Assembly: GCA_947581635.1 (NCBI GenBank)
Contig: CANPVE010000004.1
Location: 62,001-126,000 of the forward strand
Reading direction: 5' to 3'
From: an uncultured Clostridia bacterium
GTDB lineage: Bacteria > Bacillota > Clostridia > Oscillospirales > Acutalibacteraceae
Length of the DNA stretch: 64,000 nt
The notes below the pieces were generated by a model. The model did no database searches. It was not told where the DNA came from and saw only the letters and a list, made by a program, of their open reading frames with translations. Shown one piece after another: positions 15,234-24,375 of this stretch. A program made the translations under genes and the position numbers. Each line of letters opens with the position of its first letter. The stretch's first letter is position 1.

Positions 15234-17744
15234 TTATCCTACCGCTCCCTGGGGTTCAGTAGTTCCGTTCGTCTGACCATTTTTAGTGGTAGTCTTTTTG
15301 GACTGGGCAGACGTAGACTTTTCTGTATCAGAACTGTCTGATTTCTCTGATGTAGACTCTGTAGTCTTAGCAGACGTAGTCGTAGGCTGAAACGCCGACT
15401 TATCTTCTAGCAGAGCTGTGAAAGATCTTGTCATAGTTCCTCCGCCATGAAGCGGGCATACGGGCATCGACGTGTTGCGCGAATAATATCCCGTTGCGGT
15501 TGACGGACAATAGGGACTCGCCAAACCGCCCGAAACAGTGCAGTACTGGCGCGCAACAACATTGCTGCTCAGATTGAATTTTCTGGACGCCAGTCCCTTA
15601 TGTGCCGCTTTCATAACATACGTCCACGCTCTGGTAGCGTAGTTGGTCGAGGTATATTCCAGTTTCTTGTTGTCAGCATAACCGAACCAGCAGGCGCCCA
15701 CATAATACGGCGTACCTCCGCAGAAGTAACGGTCCTTTGCGTCACTGGTAGTACCTGTTTTGCCAAAAGTATCAAAGCCGCTTATTTTTGCGCTTCTCGC
15801 CGTACCGTTGCTTCCATTGACAGGGGCGAGCAACATTCTGTTGGCAATGGTGGCCGCTTCTTCACTTATCGCTCTGGTTCCGCGCGCTTTAGTATTTTCC
15901 AGCACGGTAGTACCCTGCTGATCTGTGACGAGCGAATACGACGCGGGCGAATAATACACACCCCCGCTGCCGAATATGACATATGCCGAGGCCATCTCAA
16001 GCACGGTTACGCCGTCAGTCAGAGCGCCCACAGACATAGGCGCAAGGTTGTTATCCTTTTCATTGAGCTTAATGGAAAGACGTTCAGTCATGAATTGATA
16101 ACTCTTCTGCGGCGTAATATACCTAACTATTCGCGCCGCAACACAGTTTGCCGAAACTTCAAGACCCTTTACCACGGGAATATTACCGCGATACCTGCCG
16201 CCATCATTTTTCGGCCATGATCGCGTCTTGCCTTCATCTTTAATTGTGATCTGCCTGTCGGTAACGGGTGTTGAAAATTCTATAGCTTTCAAATCCACTG
16301 CCAAACCATATGCACTCAATGGCTTAATTGCCGATCCCGGCTGTCTGCGCGACTGAGAAGCGTGATTTTGCAGTCGGTTGGCGTTCTTCTCACCGCGCGC
16401 ACCCACAATAGCCTTTATCTCGCCCTCGTAGTTCAAAATCGCAATGGCGCACTGCGGCTGAACCGAACGTGGGAATTTTGTCCAGTATTCCGTGTTTTTA
16501 CCGGTTTTGTTTTTAAATATTGCCTCCGCTTTCTCCTGAAGATCCATATCTACGTTGGCATAAATCTTATAACCGCCATTGTATATCTGGAATCTCGCTT
16601 CGCTCTCGGTGAGACCGTTGCGCTTCTGAAGATCATTTACAATATCGGTGTAAAGCTGCTCTGTATACCAGCTCCAGTAGGTCGCCTGAGTATTCTGGTT
16701 TATGGAGTCCATGTTCAGGTGTGAAATATAATCCTCGGCTTTGGCCGCTTCGTACTCCTCTGATGTTATCAGCCCCAGATCGTACATCTTTTTCAGGACA
16801 TAGCGCTGGCGCTTCTGATTTTCCTCCGGGTGATACAGAGGATTATATTTTGACGGATATTTCGTTATACCCACTATCGCCGCCGACTCCGCAAGGGTCA
16901 GATCCTTGGCGTCCTTGCCAAAGTAAGTCTGCGCCGCAGTCTGAATACCATTGCAGCCGTTGCCAAGGGCTATGACATTCAAATACGCTTCGAGAATTTG
17001 GGACTTCGTGTATACCTTCTCCAATTCAAGCGCCTTGAATATCTCCTTTATCTTTCTGCTTACGCTGTGTGCGTCATCTTTAGTGACATTTTTGACCAGC
17101 TGCTGAGTAATGGTGGAACCTCCTCGCTCCGAATCCGTTAGATTCAGGAACATATTAGCAAATGCAAAAGTCGTGCTCTTCCAGTCCACACCATGGTGTT
17201 TCCTGAATCGCTCGTCCTCAACCGCGATCGCGGCATTTTTGGTGTACTCGGTGATATCGTCGTAATCAACCCACTCGCGATTCTCATTGCCGTGCAAGGA
17301 TTCGTACTCTACCAAATCTCCCTCACTGTTATACGCATAAATCTTGGTTGTGTAGTTCAGTTTGAGCTGGGTAAGGTTTATATCGTCAATACTTTTGTCC
17401 ATCGTCAGCACATACACCATAGCCGCCGCCGCAACTATGCAGCCGGTAATGACGCCTATAAGCACTACCGTTCCGACAGCCCTGCCAAGATATTTGCCTG
17501 ACGTTATCAGCACGGAAAGCCAAAGCGGTCTGCCGTTACCCTTCGCCGAGCCTCTCCTGACTGCGGGCGACACGGCGCGTGAAACGTTTGTGCTTTTCTT
17601 GCGGCCGCCGTTCAACGACTTGTCCGAAATCTCCCTCACGGAATTCTGCAAAGAGGCAACGCCTCTCTTTATGCCGTCTGCCGTCTTATCGGTAACTTCC
17701 TTAACTTTGTTGGAAATGCTTTCAAATGAATTTTTAAAATCCAT
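15234..17744 (-). CDS. Class A penicillin-binding protein (bifunctional PBP1a-type)
   Basis: An 836-residue peptidoglycan glycosyltransferase/transpeptidase. A basic cytoplasmic N-terminus (about 75 residues) precedes a transmembrane helix (AVGTVVLIGVITGCIVAAAA). The GT51 domain has VEDERFRKHHGVDW (catalytic Glu), GGSTITQQLVKN and KILEAYLN-like QILEAYLNVIALGNG. The transpeptidase domain has QPGSAIKPL (SxxK nucleophile), EVSANCVAAR (SxN) and FGKTGTTSD (KTG). A Ser/Thr-rich tail (about 55 residues) ends in PQGAVG. Start ATG 17744 with GGGAGG upstream. Confidence 0.95.
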   Translation of the reverse strand: MDFKNSFESISNKVKEVTDKTADGIKRGVASLQNSVREISDKSLNGGRKKSTNVSRAVSPAVRRGSAKGNGRPLWLSVLITSGKYLGRAVGTVVLIGVITGCIVAAAAMVYVLTMDKSIDDINLTQLKLNYTTKIYAYNSEGDLVEYESLHGNENREWVDYDDITEYTKNAAIAVEDERFRKHHGVDWKSTTFAFANMFLNLTDSERGGSTITQQLVKNVTKDDAHSVSRKIKEIFKALELEKVYTKSQILEAYLNVIALGNGCNGIQTAAQTYFGKDAKDLTLAESAAIVGITKYPSKYNPLYHPEENQKRQRYVLKKMYDLGLITSEEYEAAKAEDYISHLNMDSINQNTQATYWSWYTEQLYTDIVNDLQKRNGLTESEARFQIYNGGYKIYANVDMDLQEKAEAIFKNKTGKNTEYWTKFPRSVQPQCAIAILNYEGEIKAIVGARGEKNANRLQNHASQSRRQPGSAIKPLSAYGLAVDLKAIEFSTPVTDRQITIKDEGKTRSWPKNDGGRYRGNIPVVKGLEVSANCVAARIVRYITPQKSYQFMTERLSIKLNEKDNNLAPMSVGALTDGVTVLEMASAYVIFGSGGVYYSPASYSLVTDQQGTTVLENTKARGTRAISEEAATIANRMLLAPVNGSNGTARSAKISGFDTFGKTGTTSDAKDRYFCGGTPYYVGACWFGYADNKKLEYTSTNYATRAWTYVMKAAHKGLASRKFNLSSNVVARQYCTVSGGLASPYCPSTATGYYSRNTSMPVCPLHGGGTMTRSFTALLEDKSAFQPTTTSAKTTESTSEKSDSSDTEKSTSAQSKKTTTKNGQTNGTTEPQGAVG

Positions 17745-17789
17745 ATAAAATATCGCCTCCCAAATTCATGTAGAATATTACACCAAGTA

Positions 17790-17818
17790 ATTATATCACA
17801 ATATTTGCCAATTGTACA
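17790..17818 (-). promoter_or_regulatory. Putative promoter of the PBP gene
   Basis: On the minus strand TGTACA (17813-17818), a 17-bp spacer and perfect TATAAT (17790-17795), 46 nt upstream of the PBP start. The -35 box is weak. Confidence 0.5.
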
Positions 17819-17936
17819 CCGCTGCAAAAATATTTAATACTTTTGTAACCATGCCAAATATATTTTACTCCAATTGTATCAACGGCAAATATTGTGCCAA
17901 TAATATGTACATCAATACAATCGGAGGAACTCGCGT

Positions 17937-18320
17937 ATGAACAAAAAAACAAGAATAACGCTTATACTCTCCTTCGCTCTCTTTGCCGCCTCGGTATATT
18001 CGCTGGCGGCAGCAGCGGTTTATCAGCCGGTGGTGGTACAACAGCCGACGCCCACCATCATGGTATCGCATACGGATAACACGCCATCCGACGCCCAGGA
18101 GCATCCACCTGACGTACCATCGGATCAGCCGTACAGTACCAAGATAATTAAGCTGCACCGCGGCAGGGTGGCAGTATTTGAAGAAAATTCAGACTCGCCA
18201 ATAAAGATTCTATCTACCGAAGTGAGCGACCTGCCTGATAACGCAATTCAAAAGCTGAAGGAAGGAGTGTATGCCTACACTGCCGAACAGTATCAGAACT
18301 ACATTGAAGATTTTTCATAA
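17937..18320 (+). CDS. BofC-like C-terminal domain protein, exported
   Basis: A 127-residue protein. Residues 1-27 form a signal peptide or anchor (NKKTRITLILSFALFAASVY), followed by a Pro/Thr-rich linker (about 30-65). The C-terminal domain has STKIIKLHRGRVAVFEE, ILSTEVSDLPDNAIQKLKEG and YTAEQYQNYIEDF, the arrangement of the BofC C-terminal domain family. BofC in Bacillus restrains forespore-to-mother-cell signalling to pro-sigma-K; clostridial relatives are less well known. Strong GGAGG 9 nt before ATG. Divergent from the PBP gene. Confidence 0.72.
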   Translation: MNKKTRITLILSFALFAASVYSLAAAAVYQPVVVQQPTPTIMVSHTDNTPSDAQEHPPDVPSDQPYSTKIIKLHRGRVAVFEENSDSPIKILSTEVSDLPDNAIQKLKEGVYAYTAEQYQNYIEDFS

Positions 18321-18510
18321 TACTTCCCTATCCAGGAGTATTATACCCCACGGCAAATAACTATTCAATGCATATTTTGTGATGAATTTATTGAGATATT
18401 GAAATCATACAGAATAAGCGGCAGAGAGCAAATATCGAATCACCGCTCTCCGCCGCCCCATTAACAGCCCGGCCCGGATTAAGGCTCGGTAAAAGGCTTA
18501 TTATTTAAAA
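18321..18510. other. Intergenic region with hairpins
   Basis: ATAATACT/AGTATTAT (18318-18347) is a hairpin just after the BofC-like gene but lacks a T run. GCGGCAGAGAGC/GCTCTCCGCCGC (18419-18456) is a larger imperfect stem that may end the SASP transcript on the minus strand. No gene seen. Confidence 0.4.
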
Positions 18511-18711
18511 TTATTTCACGCTGTTTTCGTAAGCTTCGATCATCTTTTTTACCATCTGACCGCCTACACTGCCTGCCTCTCTGGAGGTAAGATTTCCGTT
18601 GTAGCCCTGATTGAGGTTTACGCCCACTTCGTTGGCGGCTTCCATCTTAAAACGGTTGAGGGCCTCTCTTGCTTCGGGTACTACTATTCTGTTACTCGAC
18701 TTGTTTGACAT
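18511..18711 (-). CDS. Small acid-soluble spore protein, alpha/beta type
   Basis: A 66-residue DNA-binding spore protein that saturates and protects spore DNA. The family signature is complete: EALNRFKMEAANEVGVNL with the germination-protease site region (KMEAANEVG), then GYNGNLTSREAGSVGGQMVKKMIE. Start ATG 18711 (MSNKSSNRIVVPEA) with GGAG 11 nt upstream; the GTG at 18723 overlaps that site. In Bacillus such genes are forespore sigma-G dependent; no clear sigma-G boxes could be assigned here. Confidence 0.95.
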   Translation of the reverse strand: MSNKSSNRIVVPEAREALNRFKMEAANEVGVNLNQGYNGNLTSREAGSVGGQMVKKMIEAYENSVK

Positions 18712-18844
18712 GATAAAAAGCACTCCTTCTCTTAAATCTCTTATCTCAATATAAATCTCTTCCGTGCGTCGGCATTAATATTGTGAACCCGTGGATAAAT
18801 TATATTAGTGGAACTTTTTGTAATCTTTAATCATATAAAAAGAA

Positions 18845-18912
18845 AAATCGGACAGTGACACAATTTATTATTTTACCAACTGCAAAATAATAAGCGCTCA
18901 ACTGTCCGATTT
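18845..18912 (-). terminator. Two-stem terminator after the P-type ATPase gene
   Basis: Outer arms AAATCGGACAGT/ACTGTCCGATTT (18845-18856, 18901-18912) enclose an inner stem TTATTATTTT/AAAATAATAA. The minus-strand side continues with T-rich sequence (18841-18847). Confidence 0.75.
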
Positions 18913-18932
18913 ATTTTTTGTCATCGCATAAA

Positions 18933-21713
18933 TCAATACTTGAAATAGCTGTGGAACTTAGGATACTGCCACACGAAAAACTCCAACCCAAGCAGGAAGA
19001 GAATTTGACCGGTCATTCTGATAAAGCTGTAGAATCCAAACACAGCCAGCGATGTCTGATACATATACACGCAGAGTGCCGTCGACGCAACCACCAACGA
19101 TCCAAACAAAAGTCCCTGATTGCGCACAATCGCAGTGCATAAAAACGGCTTATCCGACCTCACGCAAAGAGCGTAAAGCACCAAACTCATGGTCATAAAT
19201 ATGAATACCACACCTGCGCCCTCTTTGCGCATCATAAACCCGTAATCGCCAAAATCCTTGACGCACAGCCAATAAAGCAGCAATGAATTAAACGCTATAT
19301 AACCGCCGCTTAACAACGCCCGTGCTCTTCCTAGAAATCCCATAACTCTGCCGTCATTCAGATATGGAATGTCTCGCATTACGTCTTTCTCGGCAGGCTC
19401 ATCGGCAAAAAATGGCTGAACAAATATGAACAGCATGAGATTTAACAGCAACATCGGCATTATATTGAAAACATTCACTCCAAATATCAGCCTGCCCGCT
19501 ACAAGAGCCGCTCCCTGAGCCACACAGCAAGCCACGCTGTATTCACTCAACCGAGCCAAATTGCGTCTTATAGCCCTGCCCTTTTCGATCAGCGAACGTA
19601 TGTTCCGGAAATTGTTTTCCGAAAGCGTAACATCAGCCGCATGAATTGCCACGTCCGCTGCTGTCGCCTCAACCGCGCAGCTTATGTCAGCAGCTTTAAG
19701 TGCGGGAGCATCGCCCATTCCGCCTGATGCGATCAGCACACAGTCGCCCTTCGACTGCCATGTCCTGATCAAACGGATTTTATCCTCGGGAGATATTCTG
19801 GCAAATACGGAATACCTGTATATATCGTGAGAAAGCCGTTCATCGGACATATTAGCCAATTTGTCGCCTGTGAGAACCGTGTCCCCATCTTCCATAATGC
19901 CAAGCCTGACCGCAACCGCAGAGGCGGTCTCGGGATGGTCGCCCGTCATCATCACGGTACGTATGCCCGCCTCGGAACATTCGCGCACACACTTTCTGAC
20001 GTCTTCGCGACAGGGATCGTCAAGACCTATCAAACCTATAAACGTAAGTTCGTTCTCTATATTTTCAGGGGTTATTTTCTCAGGCAGCTTGTTCAACGCG
20101 TGAACCGCCACCGCTATTACTCTCAGACCTTCGGAGCAAAATTCGCTGTTGTGAGCATTTATCTCGTCCATATCGACATCAATGCACTTTGACGCGAGCA
20201 CATCTGGAGCCCCTTTTGTGACCACTATGTAAAGACCGTTTACCTGATGTATTACTGTCATCAGCTTACGCGAAGAGTCGAACGGGATGATCGCGCGCCT
20301 CGGGTATTGCTCCATGAGCTCATCCATATCGTTGCCGTTGTCCACAAACGCGGATATAATCGCAGTCTCGGTTTGATCGCCTGTTATGACAGGATTGCCC
20401 TCATAATCGTAAAGTACCTTGCTGTCGCAGCACAGCGCCGAGCACTTCATCAGATATTTCATCTCATCAGACCAGAAGCCCTCATCGACCACCGCGACGG
20501 AATCACCGAGCGGCCACGCCTTGGACACCTTCATCTCGTTAAGTGTGAGCGTACCGGTTTTGTCTGCACATATAACGGTAGTTCCGCCGATTAGCTCAGC
20601 CTTTGAAAATCTGTGCAGCATTGTACCACCGTGTCTGAGCGATCTAACGCCTTCAGAAAGCAAATGCATGGCATTCTGAGGTAATCCAATCGGAATCGCG
20701 CACACCGCAAGCAATATGGTAAACACTAACCAGTCCAAAACATTGCTCAAAAATGTTGGATTATATGGATATGTTTCCAACATATACAACGTATATATAT
20801 CTGTCCTGTCCATATTGTTTGCGCTCATCACAATAAATGTCCATATTTCGTGAAGGCTTTTAGGCAAATCTGAAATATTTGTTCTCAGAGCAACAAGTAC
20901 GGCTGAAGCCAACGAAACACACAGCGCAATAATGATACCGGCAGTTCTTGTTCTGTAAAAACTGCGCACAATTCTGGTGCGTGCGTTGACCTTTTTGGGT
21001 TTGACTGAACGCAGCTTTGCGTGCTCAGTATTCATGCCCGTTTCAGTCACCATCATAAGTGCACGTCCGGATACCGCCACCGTACCGGAATATGCCATAT
21101 TAACGCGGTTTTTAAGCGGCGTATCCTTGTCGAGAACCGCGTCCGAATCCTTCAACACCGGTCTGCGGCTGCCTGTGAAGAGACCTTCATCGCACATGAA
21201 AGAGGCGGTTATCAGCAATCTGCCGTCAGCGGGAATTACATCGCCCGCTTCTATCTGAACCACATCACCCGGAACAAGTTCCTTGGACGGAACTTTCTTT
21301 ATGACCGAACCGCGCCGTACCTTTGAATATGACGCTCTGCTCCTTATGCCCAGGATATTTTTGTTTACCGCGAACTGCCTGGCAGTTCTGACAACAGCAA
21401 AAATCACCGTCACAAGCAACAGCAGCGCAGGGTATCGTATGTCCGAGTCCAACAACGGGTTTTCATCAGAATTTATGCAGTCGATTACATTAACAGCTAT
21501 CCATATGCCCGAGAACAGCATAAGAATCAAGCTGAATGGAGCAAACAGCCTGCCCATCAACATCACAAAGCCGGATCTCTTCCTCAGCTTGACCCGTACG
21601 TTGCCGCCGTATTCTTCCAAACGCAGCGCCGCCAGCATATCTGTGAGTCCGTGCTTGGGCTGTGATTGCAATTTTTCGGCAACATCTTCCTTTTTTTCAC
21701 TATGCCATATCAT
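18933..21713 (-). CDS. P-type ATPase-like protein, Ca2+/Mg2+ ATPase type, with altered catalytic motifs
   Basis: 926 residues in the usual order: cytoplasmic N-tail (LTDMLAALRLEEYGGN), TM1-2, A domain, TM3-4, P/N domains, TM5-10. The phosphorylation motif is intact (ICADKTGTLT, Asp about 384), as are FSKAELIGG, KGAPDVLA and MMTGDHPETA. Three hallmarks are changed: the A-domain TGE is FTGSRRP (Ser about 182), the TM4 PEGLP is PIGLP (Ile about 342), and TGDGVND is ASGGMGD (Gly about 664, second Asp kept). TM6 also lacks the usual acidic/Asn ion ligands (MLLLNLMLFIFVQP). It is therefore a divergent or catalytically impaired member. Start ATG 21713, GGAGGAGG 13 nt upstream. Confidence 0.85.
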   Translation of the reverse strand: MIWHSEKKEDVAEKLQSQPKHGLTDMLAALRLEEYGGNVRVKLRKRSGFVMLMGRLFAPFSLILMLFSGIWIAVNVIDCINSDENPLLDSDIRYPALLLLVTVIFAVVRTARQFAVNKNILGIRSRASYSKVRRGSVIKKVPSKELVPGDVVQIEAGDVIPADGRLLITASFMCDEGLFTGSRRPVLKDSDAVLDKDTPLKNRVNMAYSGTVAVSGRALMMVTETGMNTEHAKLRSVKPKKVNARTRIVRSFYRTRTAGIIIALCVSLASAVLVALRTNISDLPKSLHEIWTFIVMSANNMDRTDIYTLYMLETYPYNPTFLSNVLDWLVFTILLAVCAIPIGLPQNAMHLLSEGVRSLRHGGTMLHRFSKAELIGGTTVICADKTGTLTLNEMKVSKAWPLGDSVAVVDEGFWSDEMKYLMKCSALCCDSKVLYDYEGNPVITGDQTETAIISAFVDNGNDMDELMEQYPRRAIIPFDSSRKLMTVIHQVNGLYIVVTKGAPDVLASKCIDVDMDEINAHNSEFCSEGLRVIAVAVHALNKLPEKITPENIENELTFIGLIGLDDPCREDVRKCVRECSEAGIRTVMMTGDHPETASAVAVRLGIMEDGDTVLTGDKLANMSDERLSHDIYRYSVFARISPEDKIRLIRTWQSKGDCVLIASGGMGDAPALKAADISCAVEATAADVAIHAADVTLSENNFRNIRSLIEKGRAIRRNLARLSEYSVACCVAQGAALVAGRLIFGVNVFNIMPMLLLNLMLFIFVQPFFADEPAEKDVMRDIPYLNDGRVMGFLGRARALLSGGYIAFNSLLLYWLCVKDFGDYGFMMRKEGAGVVFIFMTMSLVLYALCVRSDKPFLCTAIVRNQGLLFGSLVVASTALCVYMYQTSLAVFGFYSFIRMTGQILFLLGLEFFVWQYPKFHSYFKY

Positions 21714-21913
21714 AATAAATGGGAATCCTCCTCCCGAAAACTTCAACATAACTCTAATGCAATCGCAAAAGCGCCTTTTGATATATTTTATCAATTCTTC
21801 AGTGATATTGCAAGCCCATATTTAAAAATATAAAAAATTATAATGTGAAACCACAATAGAAAAGGACAGCTTTATAAAATTTTTAGAAGTTTGTAAAAAA
21901 ATTAAAAAACATC

Positions 21914-21942
21914 TTGATTTTTAGTTACCATTGTGTTATAAT
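21914..21942 (+). promoter_or_regulatory. Sigma-A-like promoter of the tRNA-Leu gene
   Basis: TTGATT (21914-21919), a 17-bp spacer and perfect TATAAT (21937-21942), 31 nt before the mature 5' end. Confidence 0.8.
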
Positions 21943-21972
21943 AAAAGTCCGCGAATGTATAAATACAGATTC

Positions 21973-22059
21973 GCCGGTGTGGTGGAATTGGCAGACACAC
22001 GGGACTTAAAATCCCGTGATGGCAACATCGTACCGGTTCAAGCCCGGTCACCGGCACCA
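21973..22059 (+). tRNA. tRNA-Leu (anticodon UAA)
   Basis: Acceptor arms GCCGGTG (21973-21979) and CACCGGC (22049-22055) pair fully. The anticodon loop CTTAAAA (22005-22011) gives anticodon TAA at 22007-22009. There is a long variable arm as expected for class II tRNA-Leu, a GGTTCAAGCC T-arm, and encoded discriminator A plus CCA at 22056-22059. Confidence 0.97.
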
Positions 22060-22113
22060 ATCGAGTCCTTATTGCCGCCCGCAAGAAGGCTCAGTTCGTG
22101 GTTTTTCCTGGTT

Positions 22114-22190
22114 AAAGAATAAATAATAAAGAGTAAGGAACTGCGGCGATCAGTTTCAGTATTATTCTTAATTATTTATTCTTTTTCTTT
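22114..22190 (+). terminator. Long A/T-rich hairpin after tRNA-Leu
   Basis: AAAGAATAAATAAT (22114-22127) pairs with ATTATTTATTCTTT (about 22171-22185, extending to 22190), followed by TTTCTTTTTG. A likely terminator for the tRNA transcript. Confidence 0.6.
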
Positions 22191-22261
22191 TTGTTTTACC
22201 GCTGATAAGCGTCAATGAATTACACGAAAATTACACGGCCGCATACAATTATTTTTTTCAG

Positions 22262-22290
22262 TTGAAAAATGAGAAATTGTATAATATAAT
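22262..22290 (+). promoter_or_regulatory. Sigma-A-like promoter of the CDP-glycerol transferase gene
   Basis: TTGAAA (22262-22267), a 17-bp spacer and perfect TATAAT (22285-22290), 45 nt before the TTG start. Confidence 0.75.
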
Positions 22291-22335
22291 AACTACGATA
22301 AATCAAGAACAAACTTTATATTAAGGTGACATGGT

Positions 22336-23466
22336 TTGAAAAATTTTATATTAAGAATAATGAAATACGGTATGAGATTCATCTACTTTTTTATGAAGCT
22401 CTTTACCCCCGTAGACGATAAGGTTGTATTCATCAGTCGGCAGTCTGACGAACCGTCGTTGAATTTTCTTATGCTGGAGGAGGAAATAGACAACCTTGCG
22501 CCACACTATACCTGTGAATTTTACTGCAAATTGGGATTGAAAAATAAAATGGGACCTTCGTATGTGCTGTTTATGCTGAAACAGATGAAAGCTCTGGCAG
22601 GCGCAAAAGTGTGCATAACCGAAAGCTATTGTATACCGATAAGCATTCTCAATCATAAAAAGGAACTCAAGGTAATTCAAATCTGGCACTCCATGGTCGC
22701 AATAAAAAAATTCGGCTGGCAGACTGTGGACACGCCCGAAGGCAGTTCATCATCTGTGTCGGAAATAATGCAGATGCACCGCGGCTACGACTATGTCATC
22801 GTAGGCAGCGAATATATGCGCGGATTTTTCTCGGAGGCAATGCGCACCCCGAAGGAAAAAATCCTGCCACTGGGTACGCCATCAGCAGACGCCATTATCC
22901 AATCATACAGTAACTTGGCAAACAAGACCGCCCTTTACGAGAAGTTTTTTGACGTCTATCCCAAAGCCCGCGGTAAAAAAATTATCGTCTATCTGCCCAC
23001 AATGCGACGTGGAGAAGCCGTGGACTGTGCCGAGCTTGTAGAGCGGTTCCGGTACGACAATTTCGCCCTGCTTGTTAAGCTGCACCCGCTTGACAAAGAC
23101 ACTGTAATTTACAACAGTAATGTTATTATAGATGAAAAATTCACAACAGAACAGGCGATAATTCTGGCCGACGCGGTGATATCCGACTACTCGGGCGCCG
23201 CTGCCGAAGCTGCGCTGCTCGGTAAGCCGTTGTATTTTTTTACTCCCGATATAAAAAAATACTCCAAGCGATGCGGAATCAACGTAAATCCGATGGAGGT
23301 ATTCCCAAACGTATCGTTTGACAAAGCAGAACCATTAATAGAGGCAATCAACAGTGAACGCGCCACACAGGAGGATATATCGCTGGTTAAAGAATTGCTG
23401 TGCGGCGGATGCTGCGGAAATTCTGCCGAGAGCATAGCAAAATTGGCTCTGGGCTACGTCAGATAA
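22336..23466 (+). CDS. CDP-glycerol glycerophosphotransferase family protein
   Basis: A 376-residue GT-B-like enzyme of the TagB/TagF family (PF04464), which adds glycerol- or ribitol-phosphate units from CDP-alditols onto wall polymers. Motifs are KVIQIWHSMVAIKKFGWQT (catalytic His region), DYVIVGSEYMRGFF, PLGTPSADAI, IIVYLPTMR, LLVKLHPLD (His) and VISDYSGAAAEAALLGKP (Asp/Ser/Glu near the CDP site). The start is TTG 22336 with AAGGTG upstream. It stands alone between a promoter and the convergent HAD gene. Teichoic-acid-like polymer synthesis fits the LCP and ligase genes elsewhere in the window. Confidence 0.9.
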   Translation: MKNFILRIMKYGMRFIYFFMKLFTPVDDKVVFISRQSDEPSLNFLMLEEEIDNLAPHYTCEFYCKLGLKNKMGPSYVLFMLKQMKALAGAKVCITESYCIPISILNHKKELKVIQIWHSMVAIKKFGWQTVDTPEGSSSSVSEIMQMHRGYDYVIVGSEYMRGFFSEAMRTPKEKILPLGTPSADAIIQSYSNLANKTALYEKFFDVYPKARGKKIIVYLPTMRRGEAVDCAELVERFRYDNFALLVKLHPLDKDTVIYNSNVIIDEKFTTEQAIILADAVISDYSGAAAEAALLGKPLYFFTPDIKKYSKRCGINVNPMEVFPNVSFDKAEPLIEAINSERATQEDISLVKELLCGGCCGNSAESIAKLALGYVR

Positions 23467-23483
23467 TAAACCGCAGCAAAGAT

Positions 23484-24314
23484 TCACACCAATCGTTTGT
23501 AATTTTCCAGCAGCCACTTGGCAACACCGTCGTTATCATTGGATTCTACCACATCATCTGCTATTTTCTTGAGTGAATCCACCGCGTTTTGTACGGCATA
23601 ACACTCGTCCGACACCTCAAAAAGAGGCACATCGTTTATAGAATCACCGAATGAGATTATTCTGTCTACACCCGTAAGTTTCTTTAAATCGTCCAGAGCG
23701 TTCGCCTTGCTGACGCGGTAATCCATTATTTCCAACCAGAATTCCGTTCTGTATATCTCACGCTGCAAAATGCTGTTCAAAGAATCATTGCATTTGAGGT
23801 CGTCGTACACGGGCATGAGTGCGTCGCGGGTGTCCTCTATGCAGGTAAAATAGAATATCTCCCCACAGAACAAATCGTCAAAGCTGTCGACCGGCAGCAT
23901 TCTTTCATCACCGCTGCGCGAATTGAGGTAATGTTTCATTCCATCGCTTTCGGAGCCGCGCTGCCACAGCACTTTCTCCTCTCCGTCCAAAAATGTATAC
24001 ACCAATGGGGTTACGCCGAATGTCTCTAATGTATCCCTTATATATTTTATTTGGCTTGCGTCCATGCACTGTATTTCTATTATCTCTCCGGTCGCAGGAT
24101 TTTTGATGCACGCGCCGTTGTAGGTTATTACAGGGAAATTCAGTTCAAGCCGATTGGTCAGCAGCATGGCGGAATTAAGCGATCGAGCGGTGGCATATGT
24201 AAAATTGATACCGAGCCTGACAAGAGAATTTATTGCGCTTATGGTAAACTCGGACAGCTTCACATCGGAATTGAGCAGCGTGCCGTCCAAATCCGAAATA
24301 ATCATGGTTTTCAA
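23484..24314 (-). CDS. HAD-superfamily hydrolase, Cof subfamily (IIB)
   Basis: A 276-residue phosphatase. Motif I is IISDLDGTLLNS (nucleophile Asp), motif II TYATARSLNSA, motif III Lys in VSKANALDDLK, and motif IV ISFGDSINDVPLFE. The cap insertion is of the C2B/Cof type. Members dephosphorylate sugar phosphates, pyridoxal phosphate or FMN; the substrate is unpredictable. It is divergent from dus with 61 nt between start codons. Confidence 0.92.
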   Translation of the reverse strand: MKTMIISDLDGTLLNSDVKLSEFTISAINSLVRLGINFTYATARSLNSAMLLTNRLELNFPVITYNGACIKNPATGEIIEIQCMDASQIKYIRDTLETFGVTPLVYTFLDGEEKVLWQRGSESDGMKHYLNSRSGDERMLPVDSFDDLFCGEIFYFTCIEDTRDALMPVYDDLKCNDSLNSILQREIYRTEFWLEIMDYRVSKANALDDLKKLTGVDRIISFGDSINDVPLFEVSDECYAVQNAVDSLKKIADDVVESNDNDGVAKWLLENYKRLV

Positions 24315-24375
24315 AAAAAATCACTCCGTTGTGAAAAAATACTCACAAAAAATCTTAAAGGACTGTTTATCATTT

